Positions 1 through 9,200 of a stretch of 64,000 nucleotides of DNA are shown piece by piece. This DNA is from Bacteroides ihuae. GTDB taxonomy: Bacteria; Bacteroidota; Bacteroidia; Bacteroidales; Bacteroidaceae. The DNA is taken from positions 186,001 to 250,000 of the forward strand of contig NZ_FNVX01000005.1 of NCBI RefSeq assembly GCF_900104585.1, given 5' to 3'. The translations under genes and the position numbers were made by a program. Positions within the stretch are counted from its first letter, which is position 1. Every line of letters begins with the position of its first letter. The notes beneath the pieces are model-generated. The model was not told the origin of the DNA. It saw only the letters and a list, made by a program, of their open reading frames with translations, and did not search any database.

Positions 1-584
1 TATGTTTGTAATCCTGACCATATAAATCGCTGAGGCTTGTTGTGTAAGCGTGTGCTGATAGCCACGTTTGATAGCGTTGAGCAAAGCACATCTGGATGTC
101 TTTCTTTGCGTTGCTGACTGATATGAAACATCTGGCGGCTTTCACTCCAACTGATTGGAGCTCTGTTCATGTGGAAAGCAATAGGGAAGAGAATAACCGC
201 TTTTCCTGTTTCGTCCACCAGTTTTTTTGCCCATGTGAGATATTTTGCCCAGTACTTCTCATTAAAGCCGTGAAATAGCAGAATGATTTCCTTAACCTTC
301 TCTTTTCCCGTTGGTCGGAAGATATGATAGCGGAATTTTATGTTCTCCATAATTTCCGCATCACTTTTATTGAGCATTTCCTGAATAATGTCCGGCTCAT
401 AGTCGGGGTCAGTTGCTGTGCAATATTCGTAAGGGTCTTGATTTCCCGCACCTCCGGGTAATAGGAATCTATAGGCCGACTCAAAATTGAAGTTCTGCAC
501 CACTACTTTGTCATCAATTACAATCTCTTTGTCCTCGTAATTAACGACTTGTTTCAGATAATTGTGTAAATCGATATATTTCAT
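1..584 (-). CDS. Partial uncharacterised alpha/beta-hydrolase-like protein (3' end outside window)
   Basis: The reading frame opens with ATG at 584 and stays open for 194 codons to the left edge, so only the N-terminal part is present. The translation shows a strand-turn LLFHGFNEKYW around residues 102-112. This resembles the oxyanion-loop HG motif of alpha/beta hydrolases, and an aromatic-rich lead-in comes before it. No signal peptide is seen, so a cytoplasmic protein is expected. It resembles Bacteroidales proteins of unknown function (possibly DUF6051), but that family name is from memory. It is divergent from the glycan operon at 734, and a -7 box lies at 610-617. The substrate is unknown and the catalytic serine lies beyond the part I can check. 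Confidence 0.7.
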   Translation of the reverse strand, partial: MKYIDLHNYLKQVVNYEDKEIVIDDKVVVQNFNFESAYRFLLPGGAGNQDPYEYCTATDPDYEPDIIQEMLNKSDAEIMENIKFRYHIFRPTGKEKVKEIILLFHGFNEKYWAKYLTWAKKLVDETGKAVILFPIAFHMNRAPISWSESRQMFHISQQRKERHPDVLCSTLSNVAISTRLHNKPQRFIWSGLQT

Positions 585-609
585 GATTTCTGTTTTCAAA
601 ATATATCTG

Positions 610-617
610 CAAATATA
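610..617 (-). promoter_or_regulatory. Bacteroidales -7 box for the left-edge gene
   Basis: The minus strand reads TATATTTG, matching TAnnTTTG, 26 bases before the ATG at 584. The -33 element is not clear. Confidence 0.5.
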
Positions 618-694
618 AGGTTAACTAAGTTAATAAAAGGATATATCACCTATTTTTGTAGGTGAAAAAAACTCTTTAATTTATTTAGGTTTCT

Positions 695-702
695 TATCTT
701 TG
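695..702 (+). promoter_or_regulatory. Bacteroidales -7 box of the glycan operon
   Basis: TATCTTTG matches the TAnnTTTG -7 consensus and lies 31 bases before the GT2 start at 734. An AT-rich stretch precedes it, with no strong -33 TTTG. Confidence 0.6.
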
Positions 703-733
703 CGACTTTAATACATTAAAGCAAATTTGCAAA

Positions 734-1474
734 ATGAATCAAACCAGTTTGTCTGAATTATGCATTATTGTTCCTGTCTATAATGAAGAAGACAATATGC
801 CAAGGCTCGAAGCAGAACTTTCTGCTTTTCTTAAAAGTGCGTCTATAAGCGCATGCGTTTTATTTGTCAACGACTGCTCCTCCGATAAAAGTCTTTCCCT
901 GATAAAAGATATTTGTTCAAGAAATAAGGGCTTTACCTATATCTCTTTTTCCAAGAATCAAGGTCTAAGTGCTGCATTAAAGGCTGGTATTGATGTTGCT
1001 CAATCTATTTATGTGGGCTATATTGATGCCGATTTGCAAACTTCACCTGAAGATTTCGAACTTCTTATTCCCTATGTGAACGATTATGAAATGGTGATGG
1101 GCATACGTATGGGCCGCAAAGATAGCTTTGTGAAGAATCTGTCGTCGAAGATAGCGAATGGCTTTCGCCGTATGATGACGGGAGATGGCATCACAGATAC
1201 CGGTTGTCCACTGAAAATAATATCTACTGGCTATGCCAAGCGCATTCCGCTTTTCAATGGTATGCATCGTTTTTTGCCTGCATTGATTCAATTGCAAAAC
1301 GGTCGGGTGAAAGAAATTCCTGTTCGTCACTTTGAACGCATAGCCGGGGAATCAAAATATCATCTTTGGAATCGTCTTGTGGGACCGTTCAAAGATTGCT
1401 TTGCTTTTCGTTGGATGAAAAAGAGATATATTAATTATACCATTGATTCAAGCAATCTACAATCTAGAGAATGA
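734..1474 (+). CDS. GT2 family glycosyltransferase, dolichol/polyprenyl-phosphate sugar synthase type
   Basis: This 246-residue protein has a GT-A fold start (IIVPVYNEED, residues 11-20) and a DAD metal/nucleotide-binding motif at 98-100 within YIDADLQ. That is typical of DPM1/ArnC-like enzymes, which move a sugar from a nucleotide donor to polyprenyl phosphate on the inner face of the cytoplasmic membrane. Unlike ArnC it has no C-terminal membrane helices. It overlaps the LAB_N gene by 4 bases (ATGA) and is followed by an epimerase and an ArnT-like transferase. It therefore probably makes the lipid-linked sugar donor used by the latter. The sugar itself cannot be read from the sequence; a uronic acid is inferred from the epimerase. 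Confidence 0.88.
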   Translation: MNQTSLSELCIIVPVYNEEDNMPRLEAELSAFLKSASISACVLFVNDCSSDKSLSLIKDICSRNKGFTYISFSKNQGLSAALKAGIDVAQSIYVGYIDADLQTSPEDFELLIPYVNDYEMVMGIRMGRKDSFVKNLSSKIANGFRRMMTGDGITDTGCPLKIISTGYAKRIPLFNGMHRFLPALIQLQNGRVKEIPVRHFERIAGESKYHLWNRLVGPFKDCFAFRWMKKRYINYTIDSSNLQSRE

Positions 1475-2088
1475 ATAATATCGTAGTCTATAGTATCGGT
1501 TTTTTGGCGCAAGGGCTGTTTTCGGTACGCTTGATAATACAGTGGTTCCTTTCGGAGAAAGCAAAAAAAGTGGTTTCACCTACCAGCTATTGGCAAATAA
1601 GTATTTTAGCTTCTTATTTATTGTTTATCTACGGATGGTTGCGCGATGATTTTGCCATTATTCTGGGGCAATTCATTTCCTATTACATTTATATATGGAA
1701 CCTTAATACGAAAAATCACTGGATGAGTTTGCCTTCCATTCTTCGCTATTTGCTATTGTTTACTCCGTTAGCTGTGGTGGTTTATCTGTTTTTCACATGG
1801 GACACACATGGCCCCCGCTTATTCCAGAATGCAGATATCCCTTTGTGGATGCTCATTTTTGGTTCTATGGGACAAATCATCTTTACCTTTCGGTTTGTTT
1901 ATCAATGGTTTTATTCGCGTAAGGAAGGTAGATCGACTTTCCCCATAACTTTCTGGGTGCTGAGTTTGTTTGGCTCCTCTATTATTATAGCTTATGGCAT
2001 TTACCGGAGAGACCCTGTGTTGATACTTGGTCAATCTGCGGGATTCATAGCTTATATACGTAATATGTTTTTATCGAAGAAGAAATAA
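1471..2088 (+). CDS. Lipid A biosynthesis N-terminal domain (LAB_N) membrane protein, two copies
   Basis: This 205-residue integral membrane protein is built from two similar halves. Each half carries FxxRxxxQW followed by SEK or SRK (FSVRLIIQW near residue 17, FTFRFVYQW near 136) and ends in a segment like ILGQxxxxxxYIxN. This matches the LAB_N domain found at the N-terminus of some LpxB proteins and as stand-alone proteins beside polyprenyl-sugar glycosyltransferases. Several hydrophobic helices are evident and there is no catalytic LpxB domain. Translation is probably coupled to the GT2 gene through the ATGA overlap. The role is not established; helping hand over or flip the lipid-linked sugar is inference from context. 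Confidence 0.85.
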   Translation: MNNIVVYSIGFLAQGLFSVRLIIQWFLSEKAKKVVSPTSYWQISILASYLLFIYGWLRDDFAIILGQFISYYIYIWNLNTKNHWMSLPSILRYLLLFTPLAVVVYLFFTWDTHGPRLFQNADIPLWMLIFGSMGQIIFTFRFVYQWFYSRKEGRSTFPITFWVLSLFGSSIIIAYGIYRRDPVLILGQSAGFIAYIRNMFLSKKK

Positions 2089-2099
2089 TTGTTTATATA

Positions 2100-3134
2100 A
2101 TGAAAGTTTTAGTTACCGGTGCTGCCGGATTTATAGGTTTTCATGTCGTTAAGAAGCTTGCCACTCAGGGAATGGAAGTCGTAGGGATTGACAACCTGAA
2201 TACGTATTATGATATTGACCTGAAGTATGCTCGGCTGTCAGAGTGTGGAGTGGATGCAAAGAAGATAGTCGATAACGAGTATGCACAGAGTGATGAATAT
2301 GCCAACTATACTTTCCTGAAAATAGATCTTGTAGATATGGACAGGCTGACCAAACTTTTTGATGACGAGCAATTCGATGTGGTTATCAATCTGGGTGCTC
2401 AGGCAGGTGTGCGCTATTCCATCGAAAACCCATCTACATACATCCAATCCAATATAGTTGGTTTCTTGAATATCCTTGAGAGTTGCAGGTATCACCATAT
2501 TAAGCATCTTGTTTATGCTTCCAGTTCTTCTGTTTATGGAATGAATGATAAACTTCCGTTTTCCGAGGACGATGTTGCCGATTCTCCTGTAAGTCTTTAT
2601 GCGGCAACCAAAAGGAGTGATGAGCTAATGGCTTATACCTATAGTCACCTCTATCATTTACCCACTACCGGATTGCGCTTCTTTACCGTCTATGGCCCTT
2701 GGGGGCGCCCCGATATGTCTCCCATGTTGTTTGCTGATTCTATTTTAACAGGCAAGACAATCAATGTATTCAACAACGGGGAGATGGTGCGCGATTTTAC
2801 TTACATTGACGATATTGTTGATGGAATACTCGAAGTGATTCCCTGTATACCCGGTAAGGAAGGAGAAGAACTTTATTGTCGCATATTGAACATCGGTAAC
2901 TCTGAACCTGTTCCATTAATGTTATTTATCCATACTATGGAGGAAACTCTTGGAAGAAAGGCGAGTTTGCACATGCTTCCCATGCAGGCCGGAGATGTGA
3001 AAGCAACGTATGCAGATGTCACCAAACTGATAGCATTGACAGGATATAGTCCTCACACCCCTTTAAAAAAAGGGTTGTCTTCTTTTGTCGCTTGGTATGA
3101 AGCTTATATACATGCCAAGGATACTCGCATCTAA
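2100..3134 (+). CDS. NAD-dependent epimerase, UDP-glucuronate 4-epimerase type
   Basis: This 344-residue extended short-chain dehydrogenase has the Rossmann motif GAAGFIG at residues 7-13, an SSSS stretch, and the catalytic Tyr/Lys in SLYAATK. The segment RFFTVYGPWGRPDMSPM is the signature of the CapI/GAE group, which interconverts UDP-glucuronate and UDP-galacturonate. An insertion near residues 45-70 (between NTYYD and the next strand) is also usual in that group. It starts 11 bases after the LAB_N gene. Within this operon it probably supplies the UDP-hexuronate used by the GT2 enzyme. UDP-glucose/GlcNAc epimerase activity is a less likely alternative. Confidence 0.88.
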   Translation: MKVLVTGAAGFIGFHVVKKLATQGMEVVGIDNLNTYYDIDLKYARLSECGVDAKKIVDNEYAQSDEYANYTFLKIDLVDMDRLTKLFDDEQFDVVINLGAQAGVRYSIENPSTYIQSNIVGFLNILESCRYHHIKHLVYASSSSVYGMNDKLPFSEDDVADSPVSLYAATKRSDELMAYTYSHLYHLPTTGLRFFTVYGPWGRPDMSPMLFADSILTGKTINVFNNGEMVRDFTYIDDIVDGILEVIPCIPGKEGEELYCRILNIGNSEPVPLMLFIHTMEETLGRKASLHMLPMQAGDVKATYADVTKLIALTGYSPHTPLKKGLSSFVAWYEAYIHAKDTRI

Positions 3135-3161
3135 AATCTGAATTTTAAAGAAAAAACTGTT

Positions 3162-4802
3162 ATGGTCGACTCTATAAACTACGTAAGGCATTCTCTGGCA
3201 ATTCTTATCGTTTGCTTTTTCTCTTTTTTTGTAAACAACAGTTTTCTTCCGGCGGACCTGATGGAATCGCGTAACTTGGCTACGGCTCAAGAGATGGTAA
3301 CTCAAGGAAACTATCTAACTCCCACGCTAAATGGAGAACTTCGTTTGGAGAAACCACCTCTACCCACATGGATTGCTGCCACAATAGATCATGTTGCTCC
3401 TGATAATCTGGCTATGCAACGCTATGCAGCGGGAGTGGCTGCCACACTTCTTGTTTTCTTTCTCTACCTCTTAGTGGTGGAACTTACCAAGAACCAAAAT
3501 TTAGCACTTATTTCTGCTTTGGTACTTGCCACATGTTATAATGTTGTGATGATGGGTCGAACAGCTACGTGGGATATTTATTGTCACGCTTTCATGCTTG
3601 GTGGTCTTTATTACCTCATTAAAGCCCTTGACAGGAGAGGCCCTCAATGGGGATTATTTCTATTATCCGGTTTGTTTATGGGACTCTCTTTTCTTAGTAA
3701 AGGTCCTGTTTCTTTCTTCGCTCTGATGCTTCCGTTCCTGATCGCTTATTTCTTTATTTATCGCCCCATGCTCAAAGGGAAAATGTATCCTATTATTGGT
3801 ATGGTTCTGGTTACTTTGGCTGTTAGCCTTTGGTGGCCGGCTTATATATATTTCTTTCATGGAGACTGGGGAATGCATGTAGCTAATAAAGAATCTTCTT
3901 CATGGATCAACCACAATGTGCGTCCGTGGTACTATTACTGGCAGTTTCCTGCTGAAGCAGGTATCTGGGCACTCTTCTGGGTTACTTCACTCATCTGGCC
4001 CTATTGGAAACTTCGTTTTAGCGATTTGAAAATAAAGAGGATCTACTTATTCTCTGTGATGTGGACAATAATAGCTCTTGTTTTGCTTTCGCTCATTCCT
4101 GAGAAGAAAACGCGTTATCTGCTTCCGTTACTTATTCCCGGTGCACTAAATATTGGCACTTGCCTATTTTATTTTGCTACAAGCAGAGTTTTGCAAGCCA
4201 AGGAAAAGCTGATTTATCGCATCAATGCGTCTGTCATTTTACTTATCTTATGCGCTTTGCCCGTAGGCTTATACATCTTCTTTGTTCAGAAGGGGGATTT
4301 GTCTATGTGGTTGTTTGTCGTTATCTCCATTCTTAGTCTTACCTTGGCTGTTACACTCTTTTATTATAGCTTTAGAGCTGAGAAAAGATTCATGATTTCT
4401 TTCTTTTGCATTGTTGGTGTGATGATTCTGGTTGAAGGCCTCTGTTTTATTCCTGCAAGCAAACTTTTTATCAACAGTGATCGCCATAGTATCCGTGAAG
4501 TACGAACAGTTGCCAAAGCGCAAAATCTGCCTTTCTACTACATTGATAGCGAGGAGCTACGCATCGAATTGGTTTACGAGAGTAATCAAATCATTCGTCC
4601 GTTGAATGTAAAAAATGATAGTGTCGTGCTTTCTAAACTGCCCTTTGTGCTGGTTAGCGGTTCGGCTCCCGATTCTATTCTTCGGCATTTGCCAGTGACT
4701 GTAGAACCGGTTGATGTTTATGATAACAACTGGCAAAAGAGAAGCAGCAAGAGGTTTAATGCAGCCTTGGTTCGCTATGTTAGTATCATAAAAGGTAAAT
4801 AA
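3162..4802 (+). CDS. ArnT-like GT-C glycosyltransferase (PMT/GT83 type)
   Basis: This 546-residue polytopic membrane protein begins with a transmembrane helix (10-30) followed by the first periplasmic loop. The loop reads LMESRN (E35) and, further on, LNGELRLEKPPLPTW (about 56-70). That is the acidic-residue plus EKPPLPYW signature of ArnT, which transfers aminoarabinose from undecaprenyl phosphate to lipid A in the periplasm. About ten more helices and a C-terminal soluble region follow. It is the last gene of the operon, 27 bases after the epimerase. I infer that it attaches the sugar made upstream to lipid A or another envelope glycan. Aminoarabinose itself is unlikely because the arn amino-sugar genes are absent. 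Confidence 0.88.
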   Translation: MVDSINYVRHSLAILIVCFFSFFVNNSFLPADLMESRNLATAQEMVTQGNYLTPTLNGELRLEKPPLPTWIAATIDHVAPDNLAMQRYAAGVAATLLVFFLYLLVVELTKNQNLALISALVLATCYNVVMMGRTATWDIYCHAFMLGGLYYLIKALDRRGPQWGLFLLSGLFMGLSFLSKGPVSFFALMLPFLIAYFFIYRPMLKGKMYPIIGMVLVTLAVSLWWPAYIYFFHGDWGMHVANKESSSWINHNVRPWYYYWQFPAEAGIWALFWVTSLIWPYWKLRFSDLKIKRIYLFSVMWTIIALVLLSLIPEKKTRYLLPLLIPGALNIGTCLFYFATSRVLQAKEKLIYRINASVILLILCALPVGLYIFFVQKGDLSMWLFVVISILSLTLAVTLFYYSFRAEKRFMISFFCIVGVMILVEGLCFIPASKLFINSDRHSIREVRTVAKAQNLPFYYIDSEELRIELVYESNQIIRPLNVKNDSVVLSKLPFVLVSGSAPDSILRHLPVTVEPVDVYDNNWQKRSSKRFNAALVRYVSIIKGK

Positions 4803-4873
4803 CTGCGGTAAGTGTGGATATAGTACCCACTGATTCCACACAATCTACACTGATTCCACACTACTTAATTTTT

Positions 4874-4920
4874 CATTAAAAAGATAATGCGCTTATTTAT
4901 AGCGCATTATCTTTTTAATG
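4874..4920 (+). terminator. Strong hairpin terminator after the glycan operon
   Basis: Perfect 20-base arms (4874-4893 and 4901-4920) surround a 7-base loop, with A- and T-runs at the stem base, so it could act in both directions. Just upstream (4829-4862) ACTGATTCCACA occurs twice in tandem, function unknown. Confidence 0.85.
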
Positions 4921-5008
4921 AGCTTGTGGCATGCACTTTGCTATATATATGGTGTAAGCGATTGATTAGTATTTAATTAAAAGTCTTGCAAAACTAAACT
5001 ACACGATT

Positions 5009-5329
5009 ATGAAAAAGATTCTATTAGTAGTAGCATTGTTTATGGGATTAGGTAGCTCTGCTGCAATTGCAAGTGTTTTGGTTACTAACAATGTAGTAAC
5101 AAGTCCACAAGTTCCTCAAACTGAAGAGTTTGTAAAGATAGCCCTAACTGAGATTCCTGCTTTGATAACAGACACTATTGCAAAAACATATGTTGAAGCA
5201 ACAATTAAAGAAGCGTTTGTGTCTGAAAAAGAGGGAGTGAAGATTTACAAAATCGTATTGGTTAAGGATGCTGAAGAGATTACGGTTTTGCTGAATGAAA
5301 AAGGTGAAGAAGTAAAACCTTTGAACTAA
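5009..5329 (+). CDS. Small secreted protein, PepSY-like
   Basis: This 106-residue protein has a clear signal peptide (MKKILLVVALFMGLGSSAAIA, cleavage near residue 21-22). The mature part reads like the Bacteroidales PepSY-like periplasmic family: an alpha helix (IPALITDTIAKTY), then a pattern KEAFVSEKEGVKIYKIVL and a closing turn LLNEKGEEV. No catalytic residues are seen. It stands alone between two hairpin terminators, so it is probably a single-gene unit. The biochemical role of such proteins is unknown; periplasmic binding or an inhibitor-like function has been suggested for the fold. Confidence 0.7.
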   Translation: MKKILLVVALFMGLGSSAAIASVLVTNNVVTSPQVPQTEEFVKIALTEIPALITDTIAKTYVEATIKEAFVSEKEGVKIYKIVLVKDAEEITVLLNEKGEEVKPLN

Positions 5330-5393
5330 ACTAAACTAGACATGTAATGGGCATTGGTGATGCATTGCCCCCTTTGAGTTGTTTGTTTTGTTG

Positions 5394-5425
5394 AAACCCC
5401 GGTTCGTGAGAGTCGGGGTTTTTCT
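5394..5425 (+). terminator. Rho-independent terminator
   Basis: Arms AAACCCCG (5394-5401) and CGGGGTTT (5414-5421) are followed by a T-run. It lies 65 bases after the small secreted protein. Confidence 0.85.
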
Positions 5426-5480
5426 ATATTCTTCCCGCAGAAGATGATCTTTTCACGAAACAATAAAAGGGGATAAAAAC

Positions 5481-5523
5481 AAAAGTTCCACTTTTTCACA
5501 ATAAGCGAAAAAGCGGAACTTTT
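5481..5523 (-). terminator. Terminator of the RNA-binding protein gene
   Basis: Arms AAAAGTTCCACTTTTTC and GAAAAAGCGGAACTTTT pair with one mismatch around a short loop. On the minus strand the stem ends in a T-run just after the RRM gene. Confidence 0.75.
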
Positions 5524-5574
5524 AAATGTTGAAGCCTTATTTATACGTTATATATTGTAGGCTGTTTTTTCAGA

Positions 5575-5922
5575 TTAATATCTGCCACCACGGTTTCCAC
5601 CGCCGTAACCACCACCGTTGCCGCCACGGCTTCCACCGCCGTAACCACCGCCGCCGCCATTGCTACGACGTGGAGCGTCACTTTTAGGGCGAGCTACAGA
5701 AACAGAAATAGCTTTTCCGTCAATTTCTGCACCGTTCAATTCTTCGATAGCTTTGTTTCCGGCTGCTTCGTCTGCTAGTTCAACAAAACCATATCCTTTA
5801 GAACGGCCTGTTTCTCTGTCAGTGATAACTTTAGCTGAAGAAACTTCTCCATACTCTGCAAATAATTCCCCTAGGTCGGAATCGCTAATGTTATAGCTCA
5901 ATCCTGCGATAAAAATGTTCAT
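5575..5922 (-). CDS. Glycine-rich RRM RNA-binding protein
   Basis: This 115-residue protein has one RRM domain, with RNP2 IFIAGL near residues 3-8 and RNP1 KGYGFVEL near 41-48. A Gly/Arg-rich tail of RGG/GYGGG type follows. This is the common Bacteroidales/cyanobacterial single-RRM protein that binds RNA and has been linked to stress and global post-transcriptional control. I chose the internal ATG at 5922 (MNIFIAGL) over a start 27 bases upstream, because the RRM begins right there and the extra residues are untypical. The tail is encoded by GC-rich tandem GGT/GGC codons, unlike the AT-rich surroundings. Confidence 0.9.
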   Translation of the reverse strand: MNIFIAGLSYNISDSDLGELFAEYGEVSSAKVITDRETGRSKGYGFVELADEAAGNKAIEELNGAEIDGKAISVSVARPKSDAPRRSNGGGGGYGGGSRGGNGGGYGGGNRGGRY

Positions 5923-6049
5923 TAAAAAAAAATTTAAAGAAATAAACAATAGTAAATACTTTGCATAGAATTCTTATGTAAGGAGATAACACTCTGCAAT
6001 ATTGATTGAAAAGGGGAACATTACCTTATTCAGATTTTCTTATGCGTGA

Positions 6050-6057
6050 CAAAGATA
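6050..6057 (-). promoter_or_regulatory. -7 box of the RRM gene
   Basis: TATCTTTG on the minus strand exactly fits TAnnTTTG. The start codon is 127 bases downstream. Confidence 0.55.
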
Positions 6058-6235
6058 GAAATAAGAATTTAAAAACAAACAAATGATTGACTTTTTTTCG
6101 AATAAAACAGAAATATATGTTTCTTTTTGTTCGCTTTCTCCGTGAGTTAGACTGAACTCTTGTTTGGATGATCATCTTAAACTTTATTGTACGCTTACAT
6201 ATTATAGATAGAGAAAGCTGAATTAATAAAAAAAA

Positions 6236-6269
6236 CAGGCGATAGTTAGATTTACTCCATTATCGCCTG
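6236..6269 (-). terminator. Terminator of the tricorn-type protease gene
   Basis: CAGGCGATA and TATCGCCTG pair over a 16-base loop. On the minus strand the stem is followed by a long T-run (A-run at 6227-6235). Confidence 0.85.
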
Positions 6270-6291
6270 CTCTAAAAATTAAAATTTGATG

Positions 6292-9200
6292 TTATTTATT
6301 TTTCTTGCTCTTATCAGGGAATGCCGGGATGGCTGGAATTTCCTGTCTTTCGGTTTTCAGTTTGTCCAAAGAAACTTCTATGGCTTTGTTTAATTGCTGA
6401 TCTTCACCCATATACTCTTTGTACGGATCGTTCTCCAGTTCAATATTGGGTTCTACGCCATGTCCTTCAATAATGAATCCACTACCGTCAGCAGCATAAG
6501 GTGCATAAGATGGAGTCACAATGGAACCTCCGTCTACAACAGGTACTGTACCACTGTAACCTACTACGCCTCCCCAAGTGCGCTTGCCAATTATCGTTCC
6601 CAACTTGTTGTATTTAAACCGATAAGGAAACAGGTCGCCATCGGAAGCAGAATATTCATTGGCTAGCAATACTTTTGGTCCCATGAATGTGCCAATCGGA
6701 TTTACCGATCCCTCTTTCTGTCCGGTGTGCATGGTGAAATAAGTTGGAGTACGCATCAACCTCTCTATAATCATAGGAGATACGTTTCCACCACCATTGC
6801 CGCGATCATCAATAATGAGGGCCTTTTTCATTAGTTGTGGGTAGTAATGCTTCGCAAACTCATTTAGTCCCTCAACCCCCATGTCAGGGATGTGAATGTA
6901 GCCTACTTCCCCGTTGGTGGCTTCATTTACTTTGCGGGTATTTTCTTGTACCCAGTTGTAGTAATTCAGTTTGGAAACATCTGCCAATGGAGTTACAAGT
7001 ACTGTACGGGCACCCTTCGTAGAAGGAACATTGTTCACTGTTAGTTCAGTTGTTTTATCTGCTAACCCAATCAATAGTTCATGAGGATCTTTTACCTCTT
7101 TCAGTGACTGACCATTGATTGCGATGATGTAATCTCCTTTCTTAACATTTACTCCCGGCATGGTAAGTGGAGAACGAGTTGACTTATCCCAGTTGGCGCC
7201 TTCAGTAATGGACACTACCTGGAAGAATCCGGATGCATCTTTAGTGAAATTTGCTCCAAGCATGCCCATTGGAATACGGGTAGGAGTGGGGTGCTCGCCA
7301 TTTTGAGAGTAAGAGTGACCAATACTTAGCTCGCCAATCATCTCACCAATAATATAAGTAAGATCGGTGCGGTGGTTTACATAAGGTATCAACGCTCTGT
7401 ATTTTGCGTGAACCTCATTCCAATCCACACCGTGCATATTTGGTGCATAGAAGAAATCGCGCATTTGTCTCCAACTTTCGTCGTAAATCTGCATCCACTC
7501 CTGGTGATAATTTATCAATTTCTTTACGTCAGTCAGACTGATAGGCTCACTGATAGTGACTGCGGCGGTTGGAGCATCAATAACCTGCATCTTTTGATCT
7601 TTAATGGCAAGTGCCTTCTTATATCCGTATCCAAAAACGATATATGCACCAAGATCTGTTTCAGCTTTCTTCTCCAAATCATACATTGAAGTGCTACTGC
7701 CGCGAGAGTAGTATACTTTTTGTCCCACCATGTGGATATCCCGATAGTAACTAGCCTGAATTGGTAGTTCAACAGCATCTTGAGCGGTGTAGCTTATCGT
7801 ATCATCTTTCTTTTCTGCTGCCTTCTTGTCTTTCTTCTTCTCTTTGTCCTCTTTTTTAGGAGTTTCGGGTTTGGTTTCATCTACCTGACCAACGATATCG
7901 TTTATCAAGGCAAAAGGAATCTTAGCGCTTGCTTTGATAGGAAGGATGTACACTTTACTCATGTTGGTGTATACATGGTTCCACTCAGTCTGTCCGTAAG
8001 TAGGATTGAAGGTGCGTGCCGATTGAAACACGAGATAGTTTCCGTCCGAGCTAAAGTTTGGATTACCCGAATTGTACCAATCATCGGTAACCTTATGTTT
8101 TGCACCAGTCGTTGTATCGTAAATAAGGATGTTGTTCGCGGCCTTCCCCGGAAGTGTATAGGTTATATAGCGACTGTCAGGAGACCAATTGAACTCATCA
8201 ATAAGATCTATTCCTGATTGCTCTACCAAAGTGGTCTTTCCTGTGGCAATGTCGGTAATATTAAGTGTATTCCTTTTATCGCACCAAAGAATTTTCTGAG
8301 AGTTTGGAGACCATGAATAATCGATTATATAGGTCTTGACATCTTTAGTGAGAGTCTTTTCTTCACCCGTCACAGCATTGCGCACATAGATGCGAAACTC
8401 TCCATCTTTATCGGATATGTAAGAAAGTTGTTTGCCATCGGGTGACCAAAGCGCATTCTGATCATTTGCACCCGATGAATTTGTAATATTATAGGTAATT
8501 CCTTCTTTTCCGGGAAGAGAGAATACATCTCCACGAGCGGTAAGCAACACGCGTTCTCCGTTTGGTGCTACACTGTAGGAGGTGATCTGTGAACTGACAT
8601 CCTTCCATTCCGGACGGGAATATTCCTGATCGTTATTGACTTCCACTGTTACCTTTTGAGAGGTTTTACTCTTTGTGTCGAAAAGATAGATGTATCCGCC
8701 ACATTCGTACACAATCTGATCGCCACCTATAGATGGAAATTTGATGTCGTAATCCTTGTAAAAGGTCAGTTGCTTGGTTTGCTTTGTAGAAAGCTGGTAA
8801 ACATAAAGGTTCATCACGTCATCGCGATCGGAGGTGAAATAAATCTCATCTCCATTGCTGCTCCACATAGGGAAGACATCCTGTCTTACGTTATCTGTGA
8901 TTTTCTTTGATTCTTTGGTCTTGAAATCAAAGATACGAATATCATCCGCCATACCTCCCTGATATCTTTTCCAGGTACGGAATTCACGGAATACATAGTT
9001 GTAGGCCAATTGTTTTCCGTCTGGTGAATAAGTGGAAAAACCTCCATTCTTCAGAGGAATCTCAGTAGGAATGCCTCCTTCGGTGGGTACAGTCAGCAGC
9101 TGACCGGTAAAGTCATTGAATGTATTTTGACGACTACGGTACAATACACTTTTACCGTCGCGTGTCCAGTCCATTACAATATTGTTAGGTCCCATTCTGT

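Larger units (their letters stand above)
5923..6291. other. Intergenic region with RRM leader and tricorn terminator
   Basis: It holds a minus-strand -7 box TATCTTTG (6050-6057). That predicts an unusually long leader of about 120 bases for the RRM gene. A hairpin at 6236-6269 ends the protease gene. Nothing else is visible. Confidence 0.6.

Noticed and set aside
96..278. 60-residue plus-strand frame at the left edge
   Set aside because: Shadow of the partial minus-strand gene, which has the better protein sequence and a -7 box.
3162..4802. ArnT, aminoarabinose transferase proper
   Set aside because: None of the arnA/B/C/D amino-sugar genes is present; the epimerase points to a different sugar.
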